Shown: one piece after another, positions 1 to 12,060 of the stretch | Numbering within the stretch: position 1 is the stretch's first letter | How the letters are laid out: the number at the start of each line of letters is the position of its first letter | NCBI GenBank assembly: GCA_037039685.1 | Contig: JAWNGF010000001.1 | Span: forward strand, 7,874,001 to 7,938,000 | Length of the DNA: 64,000 nucleotides | Source: Ceratobasidium sp. AG-K | Taxonomy: Eukaryota; Basidiomycota; Agaricomycetes; Cantharellales; Ceratobasidiaceae | Reading direction: 5' to 3' | Program-made: the position numbers and the translations under genes | Notes under the pieces: generated by a model | The model's database searches: none | What the model was told of the DNA's origin: nothing | What the model saw: the letters and a program-made list of their open reading frames with translations, nothing else

Positions 1-370
1 TACGCAGCCGGGCTGCTCTTTCTTTTCTTGTGAGTATATCTTCCACTCTTCTACTCAGCGGCGTACAGCATCGACGAAGATCGTCCACGAGTGTCGCTCG
101 TGTATCGTGGTGGGAATCGCTGAACGTTTTCCCTGCCTAATCGTTCCTCGCAAAAGTGGACTGCAAGAGGCAGTGCCATCTTCTGAGCGTCTATCAAGGC
201 TCTGTCTTCTTTTGAACATGCGCTGACAATATAATTGCCCTCTCACCGACCAATGCACCGCTTTGATGCAGTCTTTCGCTCGGCATCACTCCATCCTTGA
301 CGGATTACTCTCTTTCTCCGCCTCAAAGAACTTGCATCCTTCGTTCATACTCCCCTTTTCGTAAATCAAA

Positions 371-1652
371 ATGAGGTTCTCGTCTGCGATTTTGACCTCT
401 GCACTCGCGTGCCTCGTTTCTTCTGCTGTTGCTCGGGACGTTCCGCTCGCTCGCTCCTATGCGATCGAGGCTCGCCAGAACAGGAACGGAAACAATGGCG
501 GTAACCGAAACGGCGGTAACCGAGGTGGAAATGGTGGAGGCCGGGCCTCGACGACGAGCTCGGCCGCTCCAGCTGCTACGTCTGGCACCGGACGGAATGG
601 TGGAGGTGGCGGCAACAACGGTGGAAACAACGGTGGAAACAACGGCGGCAACAATGGTGGCAACGGCGGCGGCAACAACGGCAACCCAGAGACCTCGCTT
701 AGTGAGTTCACGCGTTGTCTTCCACCAACCGATACTAATGTACCTTGATATTCAGCTCTTGACCCGAGTGTTATCAACTCGAACTTTGCCAAGACTGGGC
801 AAGAGGGCGGTGGGGACCCCGGCCAGGTTGCGAGCTTGACGAGCACGAACAACTTGTGAGTATTAGTCTACATCTGGCTAGCGAGTACTAATAACATAAC
901 TCGTTTTAGCATCAACTATTGTGTTGGCAAGACCTTGACAAACGGCCAGCAGGTCAAGGGAGGTAGCTGTAACTCTGTTCCCATGGGCGACTTGCCCTCT
1001 ACAGGCAAAATGCCGAGTAAGTGGATCTAGACTTTCGATCGGGCTTCGACTGATCCATCCACCGCTTACAGGCAGCAAGTTTACGTCTCCCAAGAACCTC
1101 GACACGATCCAACCCAACCAAGCATTTACCGTTAGCATGGCCGTCAAGAACATGGCGATGGGCAACTTTGTCAACCCTCAGACCAACTACTTTGCCGCTC
1201 CTCAACAGCTCAACGGCCAGGGTGTTATCATCGCGCACTCGCACATTGTCATTGAGCAAATCGACTCGCTCACCTCCACCAAGGTTACCGACCCGACCAA
1301 GTTTGCGTTCTTCCAGGGCTTGAACGCGGCTGCGCAGGGCGGTGTTGTTAGTGCGACTGTGACCAACGGGCTGCCCGCTGGCACCTATAAGATTTCGTCG
1401 ATCAATACGAATGCGAACCACTCACCCGTTGTTGGCCCTGTCGCACAGCACGGGTCGTTTGACGACGTCATCTATATTACTGTTGGTGGCAATGGTGGCA
1501 ATGGAGGTAACGGCGGCAATGGAAACGGGGGTGGACGCAACGGCGGACGCAACAAGTTCACGAGGAGGTATGCTTCTCGCGACGGCAAGGTACGTTCATG
1601 TCTTCTGTGACTAGCGCATATACTGACTGGTTCTTTCTAGGCCCGCCTGTAA
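371..1652 (+). CDS. Secreted Gly/Asn-rich conserved fungal protein
   Basis: Five exons (371-701, 756-855, 910-1016, 1072-1589, 1641-1652) sum to 1068 nt, or 355 residues in frame; all introns are GT-AG. The protein starts with a clear signal peptide (hydrophobic core about residues 4-20, cleavage near Ala-Val-Ala-Arg). A low-complexity Gly/Asn/Arg region follows (about residues 35-105). The folded domain of about 200 residues contains ALDPSVIN-like and NYCVGKTLTNG segments, then PQTNYFAAPQQLNGQGVIIAHSH. A second Gly/Asn run and a basic tail ending KARL close it. The last exon is only 12 nt. It is probably exported to the wall or medium. I recognise the domain as a conserved basidiomycete secreted type but know no tested function. 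The low-complexity part could mediate wall or matrix interaction, which is inference. Confidence 0.8.
598..684 (+). repeat. Imperfect GGN/AAC trinucleotide-based coding repeat
   Basis: Repeated Asn-Asn-Gly-Gly codons (aacaacggtgg units with synonymous changes) lie inside exon 1 of the secreted protein gene. The varied third positions suggest an old, protein-level repeat rather than a fresh microsatellite. A smaller Gly-Gly-Asn run recurs near 1486-1550. Confidence 0.8.
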
Positions 1653-1923
1653 GCTCTTGTAGACTACCCGTTTTCGTTAGTGTCGCTGTTTCTTCTGCTT
1701 GTTCTTGCTGTACACGAGGGACCGGAGCCCGTAATTCGTCACACTTTTTATTCTTGTGCCAATTGGCCATTACGATCTTTGTAGAATTATTGATTTTCAT
1801 TCACTTACTTGAAACGAAATCCAAAGAATGAAAGACCACCCAGCAGCAAGCACGTGATCTCCCCTGACAGTCATTCAAGTGCTTGACGTGAGAGGCCCTC
1901 GCTAGTAACGGCCTCGACAGTGT

Positions 1924-4385
1924 ATGGCCCATCTGCCGTTTGGGACAGACTCGGGCGGGAACTCGTGGCAGCTGCCCCCGCCGTGGAACGTACCCAATCC
2001 TCATCGATTCGATATTGTCATACCGCCACCTCTTGCGCCGTTATCGCCTGCCCCGACGACCATGAGCAGACCTGTGTCGATGGCGTCCAGTGTACCCAAC
2101 TTTACACCATGCATTGTGACTGGTACGATACAACGAGACGCTACTGGCTGGGGGCCATCTCGCTCGCCCAGTCGAATGCGCGAACGACTATCCATGTCGC
2201 TGCTCTCTCCTGCTCCATCCCACCCACATGCAAATGATTCAGCCCCAATGGAGAGACCATCATATCTCAACCACTCAGCCCTCAGGAGACATATCGTTGT
2301 CGACTCTCGAGCAGCGGAGACAATTCCCGAGCCCGTATCTCGTGCTTCGTCCGCGGCGCTGTCGTTTGTATCTGACAGCGACGAAGACCCCCGCGAAACA
2401 CGAGGCACACCCACGCCGGAGCCTCACACAGAGCCAAGTGGGGCGATTCGGGTCCCCACACGATGGAACTCAGTTGATAAGCATCATGCCCTTATGCTCT
2501 CGACAGATGGGAGGGAGGTTAGATACCCAAGTGAGTACATCTCGTGGGGTTTGTGATCTTTTTGGCTAACGTACTCTAGCCCCTACCCAGTCGACAGATA
2601 AAGAGGCTGCAGCTATTCGTGCCGACCATCCTATGCCAGCAGCATGTGGGGTTTACTATTTCGAGATTGAGATTATCGAAAAGGGCACACAAGGGTGAGT
2701 TCCCAGCGTTCCAAAATAGGTCGTTGCTCATATCTCTTTAGACATATCGGCATTGGGTACGCAGATCCGTTTTGAAATATGCTCCAGCTAATGTCTTTCC
2801 AGCTTTTCAACCCGCAACGTCAAGCTCAACCGCCTTCCTGGATGGGAACCTAGTTCTTGGGGATACCACGGTGACGATGGTAACTCGTTTGCCGGTCAAT
2901 CCGATGGCAGTCCTTATGGTCCCGTGTTTGGCAGTAAGTTCCCCCAATATGCTACATACACTCGTCGTCCTAACGCCGTTGTCATAGCTGGGGATATCAT
3001 TGGCTGCGGCGTTGATTTTACAGAAGGCAGGGCGTTCTATACTAAAAACGGCGAATTCCTTAGTACGTCCCTGGTCACTGGCGAGTCTATTCTCAGCTGA
3101 CCGTCGCATAGAAAAGGCTTTCTTTAACCTTAAAGGCGACTTGTATCCCTCGGTTGGGCTCCGCACACCCAAAGAGCGCATCTTGGCCAACTTTGGTCAA
3201 CAACAGTTTAGGTTCGACATTGACACGTATGTCATGCAGCAACGAGACCGAGCCTGGCGAGAGATACAGCGCACGTCGCTCAATGCGGTACGCAACCCTA
3301 TGCGGATCGTTCGGGCTCCTGCCGAAACGAGTGCGTTGCCCGACGCCAAGGAGAGGGAAGCCGATGTCCTGCGAAAGCCACTGAAATCGCTCGTCATGGC
3401 GTATTTGATCCACCACGGCTACTCGAGCACCGCGCGTGCCTTGAGGGCCAGTACGTCTGCTGGTTCAGGCACGGGAGAAGACACACACATGGACGAGGAG
3501 CAGCAGGTAGAGCGGGAACTCGCGCTGGACGAAGATGACACAGCTGCGCGTCAGAGGATTGTGCAGGCTGTGAGCGCTGGTGACGTTGACTCGGCCCTGG
3601 CTGAGATCGAGAGCCGGTACCCTGCGTTTGTGGCCGCCGATCGAGACGATGGCAGTGACGACGACGATGGAATGGATGAAGATGCGATTGGGCGTGGTGG
3701 GGTTGGGGCTATGGGGATGGTCATGTTCAGGCTGAGGTGCAGGAAACTCGTGGAGATGTTGCTCGCTGCCGAAGGAGACGAGTTGGGAGAGGCTGAGCCG
3801 GGTACGCCGACGACCAATTCGTCGGTGCTCAAAGGAAAGGGCAAAGGAAAGGGCCGAGTGGGGTTGGAGGCAGACGCAGATGGAGATGTGGACATGAGCT
3901 CTGGCTCGCCGCTAGTTCTCAGTGCCGTATCCATACATCCTACCTCGAGCTCCAGTCTGGGTAGCCTGGCAGCAGCACTCGAGTATGGTCAATTCCTGCA
4001 CCAAAAGTACGGCCGAGACGGTCGACGGAGCGTTCAGGCCGAATTGCGTGCTGCATCGGGGCTCGTCGCATACACTAACCCTCGGGAGGCACTCGGGCCC
4101 GCCAAGGAGCTCGTAAGCCCAAATGCGAGAATCAAGCTGGCAGACGAGGTCAACCGGGTGATTCTAAGTGCGTGTGATCTCTTGCTCCTCCAATACGCAG
4201 CTAACACTCACGCTTGGCTAGGTTCCCAAGGCAAACCGGAGCATACGGCTCTAGAGAGCGTGTACAGACAAACCACCACGGTCGTAGAAGTCTTGGCTCG
4301 GGAAGGCGTCGGTCAAGCCGCATTTGCAGACGTCCAGCGCGAGTTTTTGCACCCCGAAAGCCCGGACAAAGGGATTGAATTGTAA
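1924..4385 (+). CDS. VID30: VID30/GID1-type RanBPM-like GID (CTLH) E3 ligase subunit
   Basis: Seven exons (1924-2530, 2580-2694, 2742-2756, 2803-2933, 2988-3062, 3112-4167, 4222-4385) sum to 2163 nt, 720 residues. An N-terminal disordered region of about 190 residues precedes a SPRY domain (about 205-345) with YYFEIEI, GIGFS and [15 protein letters not shown] motifs. A LisH motif (about 405-427, [18 protein letters not shown]), a CTLH segment (about 459-490) and a C-terminal CRA region follow. This order is that of RanBP9/10 and yeast Vid30, a scaffold of the GID/CTLH ubiquitin ligase. In yeast that ligase marks gluconeogenic enzymes for degradation. An acidic Asp/Glu stretch lies between CTLH and CRA. 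The last intron (4168-4221) is 54 nt and free of stops, so its retention would add 18 residues; the family-like join VILSSQGKP supports splicing. Confidence 0.92.
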
Positions 4386-5245
4386 AGTGAGATACTTTGT
4401 TATTTTCGTAACCGTTGCTGTAGTTGCGCAAGCGATGCGCTATTGTATAGTATTTGCCCCAAACTCGCAAGTGTACTTAGACTTGATTGGCTGACAGATC
4501 TGAATCGTATTATATCATTTTGATCCTCACTCCCATTGCTGCAGTCCGCGAGCGGTTTGCTCTACTCCGTTGCCCAACTCGAAACTAGTGCATATGGCTC
4601 GCTTTCTTCCCTGAGAGACTGAGTAATCCTATGGTTATTGCTTTAACCGTGCCAAAATCCTGTGCTCACGGTGCCGAGAGCCGGAGAGGCGCACATCAAG
4701 CACCAAGCTCACGGCTCCATATCACAGGGCTGCCGCGCGCCTGTACAATTCGAGAGATGTGCTATGTACTGAATACAGCCCTCATCTAATCAATGAAGAA
4801 AAGCATCGGTTGAAAACGGGTATGATGTAATACCAAATAAACTCAAAGTTCCCGCGCCCTGCCATACCCTACCCACACGCTCAGCGTAGCATGGTGAATT
4901 CGATACGCGTCACAGCAGATTCAAATCGCCGAGACGATTATTCCTCTTATTCTGCAAATTTGTTGATCCGTGTCCGCGTGACTTCAGTTGAGCCTGAGTG
5001 GGTTGGGGCAAAGCTATGATGAGCGGTGGAAACTCAGCCCGAATGCATGCTGCGGCGCAAAGAGTGTGCAGAGTCTAAAGCCCGCTTTTCACCAAGAAAA
5101 AACTCCATTAGGGTGCCAGAATCTATGGATACATACAATATATATGCCAATGAATGATGTCGATGATATCAGTGATCCGAGGGAATGTGCGAAGGTGTTA
5201 TACTGGGATGCAGTCTATGCGAGCATGAAGAAAGGATCTACCGCA
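4386..5245. other. Intergenic, convergent 3' ends
   Basis: This 860-bp stretch lies between the tail-to-tail ends of VID30 and ISA1. Short open frames are present but show no recognisable protein, consistent splice sites or RNA structure. I see nothing supportable in it. Confidence 0.6.
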
Positions 5246-5917
5246 TCATGTAGCAACGTTGAATGACTCTCCACACCCACACGCATCGACTACGTTGGGG
5301 TTGTTAAAGACAAACTTGGAGCTGTAGGATGCGGCGGACCGATCAGTGATCGAGCATGTACGTGGGTTCACCGGCACTCACCTCATGCGGTCCTCCTGCC
5401 AATGCATCTCACTCCCAATGATCGAGAAAAGAGCTTTGCTGTCGATCAAAACCTTGACCCCATCCTGCTCGACGACCTCATCGAACCGGCCTGGTTTCTC
5501 CACGTACTCGAGGTGGTAAGCCATTCCTGCGCAGCCTTTGTTGCGTACCCCGATTCGAATAAGCTGCGGGGTTGGGCCTGAAAGAAGCTGCTGTAACCGC
5601 CGGACAGCGTCGGGGGTCTACAATTCCTCGTATCAGCCAAGAGCCGGTGTAAACAGTGGAGCGCTTACGAGAGTTACGGCTGCCTTGGTCGCCCTCAGCT
5701 TGGGCTTTTCTCGCATTCGCGTAGGTGGTGGCGGCTTTGGGCCGGCAGTCTGGGGTACATGTGCCGCGGTGGCACTGCGGTCCAATGCCGCTGGCTTAAC
5801 CACAGGTGGTGAATTGGTGAGTGGCTTTTCAGATCCAAAGATAGTGTGCTGTCGCCGGTAGGCCTGAATGATAGGGGTGCGTAGGCGGAGTGGGGCACGC
5901 GTGAGGAGGTAGGCCAT
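5246..5917 (-). CDS. ISA1: Mitochondrial iron-sulfur cluster assembly protein ISA1 (A-type carrier)
   Basis: Three exons (5669-5917, 5382-5617, 5246-5321) sum to 561 nt, 186 residues. The N-terminus is Arg-rich and aliphatic with no acidic start (MAYLLTRAPLRLRTP), as expected of a mitochondrial presequence. A Pro-rich linker follows, then the HesB/IscA fold: VTLTPDAVRRLQQLL, IRIGVRNKGCAGMAY and a C-terminal CGCGESF. The three conserved cysteines (GCAG, CGCG) that bind the cluster or iron are present. A-type carriers pass [4Fe-4S] clusters to mitochondrial aconitase-type and radical-SAM enzymes. Length fits the family once the presequence is counted. Confidence 0.93.
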
Positions 5918-6662
5918 GGTGGTAAGCTGGAGACCGGTGAGATTTCTCGGATGACTGAGACAGTAATTGTACCCCACGTGATCGTCGCCGAAGTGGTATG
6001 GTCTGGCTCTGATTGGTTGGTTAACCTGTGGGATGAAATGCCTTGTTCGGGATGTTTTACCCCGCGTTGAGATCCTCTCCCGGAGTCGCATCACACCTGG
6101 AATAAATATATGCCTTGCAGATTGTATGAATTACAACCTGAGATTAATCTGCATCGATCAACGCCATTGGCCTCCCCAAGTCCTACTGTGAATGCTGTAG
6201 CTTCGGTATTCCGCAACCATAACAAGGTATACTGAACCTGCGCGTGCAAAACATTCGCCTGCTGTGCAGATGTTCCCGAGGTGTACCACGTGATATAAAT
6301 CCCTTCCCCTTGATTGGCTTCATTTTCAAGCATCCCACCCTAGTCGCGAGAGCAAAGGGGTATTATTGACGTATTTGCTGTCCACTGTCTCTTGGTCAAG
6401 ATCATGCCATGCACCTCGGTCGTTAGAGGAGAATCGGGAAGGGGATATCGTGTGCCAGGAGTAATAAAGCAATAATGACGCTCATTCTGTCAATTACGAC
6501 AATATGGTCTGCTTTTGCCGGAACTGACGTTGTGATAGCAATATGGATCACGCTACACATTTTGCTCCACTCCCTAAAGTTAAAGCGAACAGGGTTTGAT
6601 GCGTCGAAAGTGAATACATGCGCTGTGGGACCAGCGTAACAAAAGCACTCGAAAAGCAACTG
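5918..6662. other. Intergenic region upstream of ISA1
   Basis: This holds the ISA1 promoter (ISA1 reads leftward from 5917) and the 3' flank of the next leftward gene. I see no further gene. Short frames at 6091-6333 and 6423-6659 look like noise. Confidence 0.55.
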
Positions 6663-8674
6663 TCAGACAGAGTCTGGAATTGGCTCGCCCCGGTCAAGGT
6701 CCGACAAGTCCGGATCTCCACCCGACTGGCTGTTGCCGCGGTATATCCACCAAAACTGTTGCTCCGACACCAAAAACTCATAGGACCACTCGACGATCTC
6801 GACGCCTTGTAGTACCAGAATCGAGAGCGCTCGGAGTATCCACATTTTGAGTTGAGACTCGCCTTGCGGTAGAATTGTTCGTAGTGGGGGCATCGCTCGC
6901 CGACACACCATCTGACTCCACTCCTCACTCCCACCCTGTACGGCAGTTCTCGCAATAACCATGACTTCTTTTTCCGAACTACTCAGACGTAGACTCAGAC
7001 AGTCTTCTCGGAACACGACCTAAGACTCACCGTTGAGACAAGTCTGGGAACCTGCTCTTGCACACCCACATGGCAGCAGGTTTCCCCGTTCGATTGGGAG
7101 TTGAAATATACGAGTTTCCAACGTCAGGTATTCGACCATGCCAGGGGTATTGCTCAGCACGCTCAGCAACCCATTCAGCGCGATTCTCCTCCCAGTCGGG
7201 GTGTGTCTCAAGGCATTGCTGAGGCATGTATATGCGTCTGAGCTACGACCGTCAGTCCGGTTTTTCAGGAGAACAAAAAGGGGAGGGACAAGGAAGGTTT
7301 GGCCGAATTGATTAGGTGGACCCCTACTTACGCTGTATGTTCGCCTCGAGCGCATGCATCGGCTGCTTGCGATTCAAGCAATAGAGGGATCGCCGTTCCA
7401 GAACTACACGCCACACGTACAAACACCGAGCAAAAATATACATATTCAGTTAGACTATGTCAGCAGGATAAAATCAAACGCAAAAAAGCACAACTCACAC
7501 GTTCAAGATGGCGTTTGTCAGTGATGCAGGTACCATCCCTCGGGGTATCTAGATCAGAGCATATGCGCCGAACAAACATTCGTCAAACCAACTCCAATCA
7601 CTCCGCAGACGCACATACCTCAAACTCCCACAAGAAACCGTTTGCCAGCATTAGTGGTTGCGGGCTTGCGACACGTACAGCGATGCCTACGAGCTCCGGA
7701 TCTACGGAGGCCGCGAACGCACTCGATTGACCCTCGATCCCGGGCGCAACGATGCGACGCCGGCACAGGTCGAATGACGTATTCTGTTCAGAGTGCGTGG
7801 ATGTATGACCGGCGTTACTCGTGTGATTGGCGCTCGGCCCTCCCACGTTGGACATGTCCGCCCGCATTGGTGGGCCTTCGTACGTGCTCACGACAGCGGG
7901 CATATGCGTTCCCATGCGCAATGGGGTACCCATCCCATAGTTCACAGTCGGAGTCCCAGGGACAGACCCCAGCCCAACGATCCCAAGTCCCATTCCCATT
8001 CCCGAGTGCATAGACATCGGCCTTGGCCTTGGTGATGCCGAAGGGTAAACATGATGTGGATGAGGATGCTGTGCATGAGGATACGTCGGCGTTCGCGGTG
8101 GGTGCGGATAATGGGGCGGTCCATATAAACTTGGAGAGTGCCCATGAAAGTTTGGAGAGTGGGGATGCGTAACATTCGGAGAATAGTGCGGTGGAAGGTT
8201 TGGAGAATGCGAGTGGACAAGGCTCGAGGGATGCGGGTGCGGGGAGTGAGGTTGGCTAAGGTTCATATGGGTCACATTCGGTGAATGTCCCATGTGCGCG
8301 AGTGACGCATGATTGGGGTGCGGGGAATGAGTATGCAGTCCATGAGGGTGTGGAGGTACAAGACTCGGCGCTGGCGAGCCGTGTACGGACCCCGACTGGG
8401 TCATTCGGGGCGGAGGGATCGAAGCATGAGTGATACGAGGCGATTGTGTTCGCTGAGTTTGGTGTTGGTGCTGTAAATGCTGATGTTGCGGAATGGGACT
8501 CCCAGTATTTGCGGCCGTAGTTACCGCGTTGTTGTTGGCGTTCACGTTGCTGGCCCCAGGGGTTCCAGAAGTATTTTTTCTAAACCTGGGACCTGTGTTC
8601 GCGCCGCTCTTGTCGCGGTGTCGAGTTTTCGATGGGCTCCCTTCGTTCGATGATGGCTGTGGGTGATTCGACAT
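6663..8674 (-). CDS. Unrecognised protein with long His/Pro/Ser-rich N-terminus
   Basis: A five-exon model (7619-8674, 7499-7548, 7332-7403, 7031-7237, 6663-6978) sums to 1701 nt, 566 residues, with good GT-AG sites. The first 280 residues are disordered and full of His-Pro and Ser-Pro repeats (HSPN, HPHPS). A Gly/Met-rich patch follows. The C-terminal 250 residues look folded: a Trp/Glu-rich segment (HPDWEENRAEWVAERAEQYP) and an aliphatic helix (LKMWILRALSILVLQGVEIV). I do not recognise the family. The folded part reads naturally only in this combination of donors; the donor at 7498 and the acceptor at 7238 are choices that keep frame. Low-complexity plus folded C-terminus would suit a nuclear or RNA-associated protein, but this is a guess. 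Confidence 0.6.
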
Positions 8675-9293
8675 TTCGGTCCTCTAACGGTTCAAGTAGT
8701 TCTGGAATACTATTAGGAAAACGTCCTCGAGATGCAATCCAAGAAATGAAAAATCCAAAGCTATTTGATCTAGATGTAAAGCCCAAGAAAACAAAGAGAG
8801 CAAAAGCAAGAAGTCAATGAGCAAAAGTGCAGCATGCACCTGGCCGATGGTGGCTGAGGCCAGTCGGATCAAGCGTAGCTTGGGATCAACAATTCGAATT
8901 CCTCACGGATCGTATGTCTTGTTTGAAAAGTAGACCGCGTATACACCAATTTGGATTGTCACAAAGTACAAGATATCCGACCGCTGTTTGCTAACCTGTC
9001 CGAACTACTGTATGCCTCAGAAAAAGAAAAGGAAAGTGGGTACGACTAAAGACATCCAACATGAAGTAACGCAGACAGGGAGTGAGATTCAGTGAACGTA
9101 GATAGCTCAAATGAAGGCGCCTATAGCAGTCAAAGGAACAACAAAAATTCAACTCGGGAACAAATACAGTGGGCCAGGCAGAAACAAACCCTCAACGAAA
9201 GAAAGAAACGGTGCTTAATAGCACACAGGTGAACAGAATTAATCATTCAGTCCAACGATTTGCAATGAAAAGTATAGAGAAATGTAAGGACGG
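8675..9293. other. Intergenic region between two leftward genes
   Basis: Upstream flank of the His/Pro-rich gene and 3' flank of the 7TM gene. It is A-rich around 9010-9260. No gene is supported. Confidence 0.5.
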
Positions 9294-12060
9294 CTATGAG
9301 TGTGTCATCCGCGGGCCGATTGGAGTTTCAGGCGAATCTTCTATGAAGCTTGGCTCGTATGCGCTCGAGTCCCGGCTTCCCTGTGGTGAGGGTAGGCCTC
9401 TGTCGGTTGATCTTGACGGTATAATTTCCAGGATACTCATTGTGCCGATTTCAGTCGAATAATCCGTGGCTCCCCGCCTGGGAATGGTTGGCGGAGGGCC
9501 TCTCAACGTTCGCCTACGCCCAGGTGCTTGCGACACCGAGTCGCTCGGTTCGGGCCCGTCTTCTTCGCGCCAGGCTGACCCGCCATGAAGAGACGAAGGA
9601 ACAGGTGACCCAGGCTCTCGTTCTCGTTGACGCGGCATATCCACGATGCGCTCGAAATCAGAAAACGGGTCGTCCGGGTCGTCCTCGGGGAGTGGCTGGA
9701 TAGGTCGTCTTGTACCGTCTGCGCGGCGTGCACGCTCCATCGCGCTCCCATAGCTGCTCGTGCTCAACGTGCTCATCCTTCGCCGCGATGAGTGAAACGC
9801 GTTGGAGCTGATGTCTGAGCGTCTTGAGATGAACGATGGTGGAGTTCGCTGGGCTCGTGCAAATCCATAGTCCATGGCCCCCCGGCGGAGAGCTGGGGAA
9901 CGTCTGAACCCGTCTTCGGTCCGAACGGCAACGTTCCACGCACTTGGGTCCTGCAGAACCGCATCACGTTCTTGGCGTGCGATAACCTGGGCATATGAGC
10001 GCATGACGAGCACACTAACGACGGCCCAATTAATCTCCAACCAAACTGAGTTACCAAACACCACTCTGTTGGTTCCAGCCCCGAGGACGAGACCGATGGT
10101 GGAAATCACGCAGGAGAGAGCGATCATCGCTGTGTAGAAAAGCTATATGCGGCGTTAAGGTCTTTGTGGTTCTTAAGCCCAGGATAAACTTACCTCGTCT
10201 TTCATAACGGCTCGAAGTAGCATCATCTTCGGCATCCTCATCACGCTACCGAGCCGTTGCTTCTCTGTTGAGCCTTTGGTAGCCCTGGATGACTTGCCCC
10301 TTGAACGAGCACCAGATCCGGTCCGAGCTGATTCCACCCCCGTCGCCAACCCAGTTCGACTATCCACCAGCGCAAGCTCTGGCATCTGGTCGGCGACAGA
10401 CTCGGCTTCTTCGCGTTGTTTCTCGGACATAGTCCCAAATGCTCCTCGGTTCGGATGAGGTATGGGCTCGTCGGCATGGATGGACGCCTTGCGTGGTGCG
10501 GTGACCGTGCCCGGCGAAATTGGCGTATCGCTCCTTTTCCAGAGGGTTGATGTAATACGCTCCCTCCAACGCTCCACGGGGTGCGTGTGAGTTTCGCCCG
10601 CCGCGCCTTGGTCCGTTGTGCGGTTGGATAGTCCGAAACCAGGCCCTCCAGGTCCACCAATGCCAACGCCGACATGGCTATCAGGGACATAATCCCACCA
10701 GCCGCGTCGCTCACTCGTGCCCGGGGTTGGGGGCGGCTCTCCATTTTGTTGAGCGGGAGCAGTCGGTATCTCTACTACTGTCCCTGGAGCGCTGGAGAGT
10801 GCAATGGACATACGACCTTGGGTAGCGGACCGCCTGGATGATTTAATGACCGCGTATAGGACTGTACGTTTGTAAGAAACGAGTCTCTCGGGCAAGGTTA
10901 TACCCGACTTACAGCAGCAGAATACAAAGCCCGACTCGACAAACTGCAGTAGTACCGCAGCCGCGATAAATGGCGAGCTGCTTGTGCTGATGCAGTCACC
11001 TACATGCAACTAGGTAAGCGCGTAGACCTTTAAAGGCGTAACCTTGGACTCACCACTTAGCTCGCGAGAAACAGTCGTACGAGGAAGACCGATGAGGAAG
11101 ACAGCATAAGCCGCAGCCTGTAATAAACCAAGCACGCCCAGAACTATTCTAGATCGTTTGAGGCACCGATAGGCTTTCATTCCAAGGATGAACGTCACCT
11201 GTTGACAACATTAGACTCAAAATGGAAGTATGATAGAGCACGACGTACCAGAACACTGTAGGAAATTTCGAGAGCCAAATAGGAGATAATTTGGATGCTA
11301 GTTTCAAACATGTCAATGGACGAAATACATCAAACCTATGGGTACTCACGCCCTACAGGACGAGACCTGACTGAAGAAACCGGCAGCGACAGGTATGAAC
11401 CGGACCGGACCCCACATTTGGCTAAAGAGCAACAGCCAGAAGAGCGTCCTATCACGAGAACTCGTACGTCTGAGATAATCTATAGATGCCAAGATATTCC
11501 GAATGAAGAGCATGAGTAATGCACCCGTGACGAATATTCGCATGTGTTCATTCATTGAAGATTGTGAGTATAATGGGGTAATGAGCGAGCCCTTCCAAGA
11601 GAATAGCGTCAGTGCTCCTCAAAGCGGAATCCAAGGGTATACGTACATCCGCCATAGCGGCATAGTTGGGTAGGTAAGCATTGAGGTCGACAGGACGAGG
11701 GGTAGGGAAGACGCCGATGGTGAGGGTGGTGGTGAACGGAATGATCCCGACGGTGGGGGTCGCAACAGTGAGCGGAGGTTGCATCGTGGCTGTCACAATG
11801 GTTGACACCCGGCCGTCCGGCAGGGTCGTGAGCATCGTTGTCATCACTGGTATTCCGGATCCAGTGAGCGTTGCCAGGGAAGTTGGGCTCGATGACGCTC
11901 CGACTGAGCCAGTTGCGGTAGCTGAACCTGCGCTTGTAAGACGGATCGCTCTTGGGAGAGGCGATGCTCCTATGGCCAGGGTAGTGGTAGAGACAACGCC
12001 GTTGGAGGTGACGGGGCACACGTATTGAAAGGTTGTAATGACACGAGTGTTTCTCGACAT
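9294..12060 (-). CDS. Seven-transmembrane receptor-like membrane protein with long third loop
   Basis: Seven exons (11647-12060, 11350-11591, 11249-11297, 11054-11198, 10913-10999, 10194-10861, 9294-10142) sum to 2454 nt, 817 residues, all GT-AG and in frame. A Ser/Thr-rich N-terminus of about 150 residues is followed by seven hydrophobic helices. Helix cores are: 1 FVTGALLMLFI, 2 TLFWLLLFSQMWG, 3 IISYLALEISYSVLV, 4 VLGVLGLLQAAAYAVFLI, 5 FIAAAVLLQFVESGFVFC, 6 MIALSCVISTIGLVLG, 7 INWAVVSVLVMRS. About 230 disordered residues sit between helices 5 and 6, and a tail of about 230 residues follows helix 7. This is the layout of a G-protein-coupled receptor with an outside N-terminus. I see no match to pheromone (STE3), cAMP or PQ-loop receptors, so the ligand is unknown. 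Confidence 0.72.

Noticed and set aside
7020..7355. Alternative frame through the fourth exon of the His/Pro-rich gene (LRHTPTGRRIALNGLL...).
   Set aside because: Only the neighbouring frame joins both flanking exons with a total length divisible by three.
8632..8820. Plus-strand frame with a basic, nuclear-signal-like end (KRPRDAIQEMKN).
   Set aside because: Overlaps the start of the leftward His/Pro-rich gene, has only 62 codons and no splice-supported extension.
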